Assembly: GCA_016206635.1 (NCBI GenBank)
Contig: JACQRF010000063.1
Location: 1-25,449, forward strand
Source of the DNA: Candidatus Omnitrophota bacterium
Lineage (GTDB): Bacteria; Omnitrophota; Gorgyraeia; 1-14-0-20-64-10; JACQQZ01
Reading direction: 5' to 3'
DNA: 25,449 bases
Below are positions 23,282-25,449 of this stretch, piece after piece (positions within the stretch are counted from its first letter, which is position 1; every line of letters begins with the position of its first letter). Below the pieces are notes generated by a model. It ran no database searches. It saw only the letters and a list, made by a program, of their open reading frames with translations, and was not told the origin of the DNA. Position numbers and translations under genes: made by a program.

Positions 23282-24371
23282 TGGTCGACTCATAGAGCGA
23301 TTTATAGGTGAGCAGGCCTTGCGCGATGCCGTCGGCCACCCGCTGGCGGTACGTTGCGCTGTCCAACCGCTGGCCTTCCGCCCGGTTGGTCACGAATCCG
23401 ATTTCGAGCAGCACCGCCGGCATCCGGGCCCATTTGAGCACGTAAAACCGCGCGCTCTTGACGCCGCGATTCGGCGTCGGCACGAACCACTTCATCCCGC
23501 GGCAGACGGCCGCCGCCAGCTCGCGGGACTCCGTCCGGTTCTCCGTGTTGAGCAGATCCCACACGATCGCCTCGGTGTCTTTGGGAACGCCGGCGGACGG
23601 CGCGGCCTCTAATTCCAACGACGCGTTCTCCGCCGCCGCGAAGGCACGGGCCGCGTCATCCGTTGCCTCCGAGAGATAGTACGCCTCGTACCCGGCCGCG
23701 GCGCGCGCCTTCGAGGCATTGGCGTGGATCGAGACGAAGAGATCGGCCTTCCGCTGATTGGCCAACGCCGCGCGCTGGCTGAGCGGGATGAACCGGTCGT
23801 CCCCCCGCGTCATCAGCACACGAACGTTTTCGGCGGCCAGCCGATCCCGCAGCCGCCGGGCCACATCCAACACCACGTCTTTCTCCCGGAGACCGCCGGG
23901 ACCGACCGCCCCCGAATCGTGGCCGCCGTGACCGGGATCAATCACCACCGTGCGGATGGCGTGTTGGCCGAGCGGCTTGGCCGGCCGCGGCGTGGGGAGC
24001 GGGCTGACCCACGGTCCGGCCGCCGGCGCCGGGACCCAGATCTGCCCCTCCTGCACCACCACGGGGCCCCCCAGCGATACCGCCACGCCGTTGACGAGCG
24101 CCGTCGAGAATCCCGGCGACAACCGGACCGCCGCCGTGCCGGAGACCAGCTGCAACACCTGAGTGGCCGGCTCCCACGTCACCTGCATCCGAGAACGCTG
24201 GCTCAATGTGTTCAATGAGAGATACGGCACGCCGCCGATCGACGTCGTGTGCGGCGCGAGATCCGGGAGGGCTGCCGGTTTGAGCGGCGACGGCGGGGGG
24301 CCCGTCGCGCATCCCGCGACAAGCATGGCCGAGCACGCGAAGAGAGCTGCGGTGCGCACGCCCCAAATCAT
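23265..24371 (-). CDS. Lipoprotein N-acetylmuramoyl-L-alanine amidase (Amidase_3)
   Basis: A zinc amidase that cuts the bond between MurNAc and the stem peptide, used in daughter-cell separation and wall turnover. The 368-residue protein begins with a lipoprotein signal: hydrophobic residues 8-20 and lipobox LVAGC with Cys21. Residues about 42-115 resemble a copper-amine-oxidase-N/AMIN-like substrate-binding domain. The Amidase_3 domain (about 138-360) keeps the zinc ligands His148 in DPGHGGHDSGA, Glu163 and His216 in SIHANAS, and the catalytic Glu323 in LLEIGFVTN. The ATG at 24371 lies downstream of the ssrA terminator, with only a weak ribosome site. murI follows with overlap. Confidence 0.93.
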   Translation of the reverse strand: MIWGVRTAALFACSAMLVAGCATGPPPSPLKPAALPDLAPHTTSIGGVPYLSLNTLSQRSRMQVTWEPATQVLQLVSGTAAVRLSPGFSTALVNGVAVSLGGPVVVQEGQIWVPAPAAGPWVSPLPTPRPAKPLGQHAIRTVVIDPGHGGHDSGAVGPGGLREKDVVLDVARRLRDRLAAENVRVLMTRGDDRFIPLSQRAALANQRKADLFVSIHANASKARAAAGYEAYYLSEATDDAARAFAAAENASLELEAAPSAGVPKDTEAIVWDLLNTENRTESRELAAAVCRGMKWFVPTPNRGVKSARFYVLKWARMPAVLLEIGFVTNRAEGQRLDSATYRQRVADGIAQGLLTYKSLYESTNGFSN

Positions 24372-24379
24372 AAGGCAAA

Positions 24380-24402
24380 CGGGGGCAAAAAGAAAGCCCC
24401 CG
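24380..24402 (-). promoter_or_regulatory. Alternative hairpin competing with the ssrA terminator
   Basis: On the minus strand CGGGGGC (24396-24402) can pair with GCCCCCG (24380-24386), placing the U-rich tract in the 9-base loop. This uses the same G-run as the 3' arm of the terminator, so the two structures exclude each other. It sits 8 bases before the amidase ATG. Confidence 0.45.
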
Positions 24403-24419
24403 ACTCATCGTCGAGGGCT
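24387..24419 (-). terminator. Intrinsic terminator after ssrA
   Basis: A 10-bp stem (AGCCCTCGAC with GTCGGGGGCT, one G-U pair, 24395-24404 and 24410-24419), a 5-base loop, then TTCTTTTT. It begins 12 bases after the tmRNA CCA end and precedes the amidase gene, so it should end most ssrA transcripts. Confidence 0.85.
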
Positions 24420-24430
24420 CTGCATCAAAA

Positions 24431-24836
24431 TGGTGGAGGCGGCGAGAATCGAACTCGCGTGTTCAGCGCCTGCGACCGTGTCCACTACGTGCGTAGTGTG
24501 CGTTTGGTGACGCTACGAATCCGGCCCCCGCAAACGAAGGTGTTCGGACCCGCTGCCCTCCGGTTGGTCTCCTCGCGGCCACCCCCGAAGGGTCGGGCAA
24601 CCGCCAGCCGGCTGTCGTCGCCTCATCCGCGTAGCCGACATCCGCGGCGAGACGGGCTACCTAATTAGGCAGCCAGTGCCATGGGGGCCATGACCGGCCG
24701 GATCGGCGCGATCGGAGCCACCCTGTTGACCATGGTTTTGGCACGTATCATTGTGTCCGGTGTTTTACGAGGCCTCCGGACCACCTCGGCACGCGACGTC
24801 GGCCCCAACGCGGCTGAATCGATACCGATCGCCCCC
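24431..24836 (-). ncRNA. ssrA: Transfer-messenger RNA (tmRNA)
   Basis: A one-piece tmRNA of 406 bases that rescues stalled ribosomes with SmpB. The acceptor stem pairs GGGGGCG (5' end, 24836) with CGCCTCC, followed by A and an encoded CCA (24431-24433); the T-arm is GCGAG-TTCGATT-CTCGC. A first pseudoknot stem GTCCGG/CCGGAC ends 12 bases before the resume codon, the expected spacing. The stop codon of the tag lies in an 8-bp hairpin (GGCTGCCT with AGGTAGCC), like helix 5 in E. coli. It follows smpB by 51 bases and is closed by a terminator. I could not find a convincing promoter of its own. Confidence 0.96.
24665..24742 (-). other. tmRNA proteolysis-tag reading frame
   Basis: Within ssrA, the inferred resume codon GCC at 24740-24742 opens a frame to TAA at 24665-24667. 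The 25-residue tag begins AKTMVNRV, carries PIAPIRPVM-type repeats of Pro, Ile, Val and Met, and ends MALAA. The final LAA is the usual ClpXP/Tsp-type degron. UA at positions -5/-4 and the pseudoknot spacing support the start; the exact first codon is inferred. It is clearly longer than the 8-15 residues seen in most bacteria and has no acidic residue. Confidence 0.8.
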
Positions 24837-24855
24837 AGAGAACATTCCTCGTTGC

Positions 24856-24883
24856 CGGTGCCAGGTCTTTAGACCTGGCACCG
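24856..24883. repeat. Perfect 13-bp inverted repeat between smpB and ssrA
   Basis: Arms 24856-24868 and 24871-24883 (CGGTGCCAGGTCT and its complement) surround a 2-base loop, just after the smpB stop. Minus-strand transcription has no U-run after it. Its GGTGCCAGGT core is similar to the GGTACCGGGT core of the rodZ palindrome, which suggests one repeat family; this is inference. Confidence 0.85.
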
Positions 24884-24887
24884 CCCG

Positions 24888-25349
24888 TCACTTCCTATGC
24901 TTCAATGCGCGCTCCATCTCCCGGGCGCTTTCCCGCCGCTTGATGGTCTCGCGCTTGTCAAAAACCTTCTTGCCTTTGGCCACTCCTAGTTCAATTTTCG
25001 CATATCCATGCTTGAAGTACAACTTCGTCGGGATGAGGGTCATCCCGGACTGGCTGGCCTGCGCCGCCAGCCGCGCGATCTGCGCCCGGTGCAGCAGCAG
25101 CCGGCGCGGGCGCTTGGGCGCCGGCGCGAACGGCCCCGCCTGCGCGTAGGGGCTGATCTCCAGATTGTAGAGGGTGATCCCGGTCCCATCCATCCGGGCG
25201 AAACTGTCCCGCAGGTGGACCCGGCGCGCGCGGATGGACTTGACCTCCGCCCCCTGCAGCACCAGCCCCGCCTCGACGGTCTCGGTGATGAAGAAATCGC
25301 GGCCGGCCACCGGGTTGCGAGCCACCAACTCGACTTCTTCTTTTTTCAT
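24888..25349 (-). CDS. smpB: SsrA-binding protein
   Basis: SmpB binds the tRNA-like part of tmRNA and places it in the empty A site of stalled ribosomes. The 153-residue protein contains RNPVAGRDFFITET, AGLVLQGAEVKSIRARRVHLRDS, YNLEISPYAQAG, RPRRLLLHRAQIARL and LIPTKLYFKHGYAKIELGVAKGKK, followed by the basic tail KRRESAREMERALKHRK. ATG 25349 has AGGG 8 bases upstream. The gene is paired with ssrA on the same strand. Its first 20 bases and everything upstream lie in the terminal palindrome, so the true upstream sequence cannot be trusted. Confidence 0.97.
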   Translation of the reverse strand: MKKEEVELVARNPVAGRDFFITETVEAGLVLQGAEVKSIRARRVHLRDSFARMDGTGITLYNLEISPYAQAGPFAPAPKRPRRLLLHRAQIARLAAQASQSGMTLIPTKLYFKHGYAKIELGVAKGKKVFDKRETIKRRESAREMERALKHRK

Positions 25350-25449
25350 GCCGAGCCCTAAGCGGTCGGACGGGGGGCCTCTCCGGCGATCGCCGGAGAG
25401 GCCCCCCGTCCGACCGCTTAGGGCTCGGCATGAAAAAAGAAGAAGTCGA
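25330..25449. repeat. Perfect 120-bp palindrome reaching the window end
   Basis: Every base from 25330 is the complement of its mirror base up to 25449, centred between 25389 and 25390 (CGGCGA/TCGCCG). The right arm therefore repeats the smpB start (ATGAAAAAAGAAGAAGTCGA) in the opposite direction. Because it stops exactly at the last base it is most simply a fold-back at a contig end around a genuine, shorter hairpin upstream of smpB; a real inverted duplication of smpB is possible. Confidence 0.97.

Noticed and set aside
23293..23306. TATAAA seven bases before the ATG at 23293, resembling a leaderless promoter for murI.
   Set aside because: It is the coding sequence of the amidase C-terminus, has no -35 box, and the preferred murI start is 23281.
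24163..24668. Plus-strand frames across ssrA and the amidase N-terminus.
   Set aside because: They contain the ARIELA/ENRTRV-type peptides that are translated reverse complements of tRNA-like 3' ends, here of tmRNA.

Overview
The window is a GC-rich bacterial chromosome segment (visibly about 65-70% GC over most of its length) that is almost completely coding and carries mainly core housekeeping genes. Heptose-type lipopolysaccharide genes (an HldD epimerase and a GT9 glycosyltransferase) point to a Gram-negative, double-membrane organism. The gene content fits an uncultured candidate-phylum type of genome, but I cannot assign a phylum from the sequence alone. Both edges look like contig edges: recA is cut at the left, and the last 120 bases form a perfect palindrome at the right.

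Layout. Left edge: recA (minus, C-terminus missing) is divergent from cinA and hldD (plus). From 3321 to 25349 everything lies on the minus strand, so in transcription order it reads right to left: smpB, ssrA (tmRNA), a lipoprotein N-acetylmuramoyl-L-alanine amidase, murI, queC, a small coiled-coil protein, tRNA-Arg(CCG), rbfA, nrnA, truB, ribF, rpsO, pnp, ftsK, rodZ, pgsA, a GT-C membrane glycosyltransferase, two GT2 enzymes, another GT-C enzyme, pgpA, a GT9 enzyme, a SAM methyltransferase with a zinc-finger-like N-terminus, and a large membrane protein. Many junctions are ATGA, GTGA or TGATG overlaps, so much of this is probably translationally coupled.

How the genes work together. (1) smpB plus ssrA form the trans-translation ribosome rescue pair. 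(2) rbfA-nrnA-truB-ribF-rpsO-pnp is the distal half of the classical nusA-infB operon (ribosome maturation, tRNA modification, RNA and nanoRNA turnover, flavin synthesis), here without infB upstream. (3) ftsK and rodZ serve chromosome segregation and cell shape; murI and the amidase serve peptidoglycan metabolism. (4) pgsA and pgpA catalyse successive steps to phosphatidylglycerol; between and after them sit seven surface-polysaccharide or lipid-linked-sugar genes.

Regulatory reading. Sigma70-type promoters can be read at recA, hldD and rpsO, all with an 18-bp spacer and a TAC-type -10 box; a perfect TATAAT lies 8 bases before the cinA start. At recA and hldD these boxes overlap the most upstream ATG and argue for a shorter protein. 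cinA and hldD may be leaderless. A clear intrinsic terminator follows ssrA.

The most unusual features are perfect short palindromes, two of them sitting in frame inside the linkers of RodZ and FtsK and two between genes; a long 25-residue Met/Pro-rich tmRNA tag; an attenuator-like pair of hairpins between ssrA and the amidase; and the terminal 120-bp palindrome. I found no CRISPR array, transposase, phage gene or obvious defence system.
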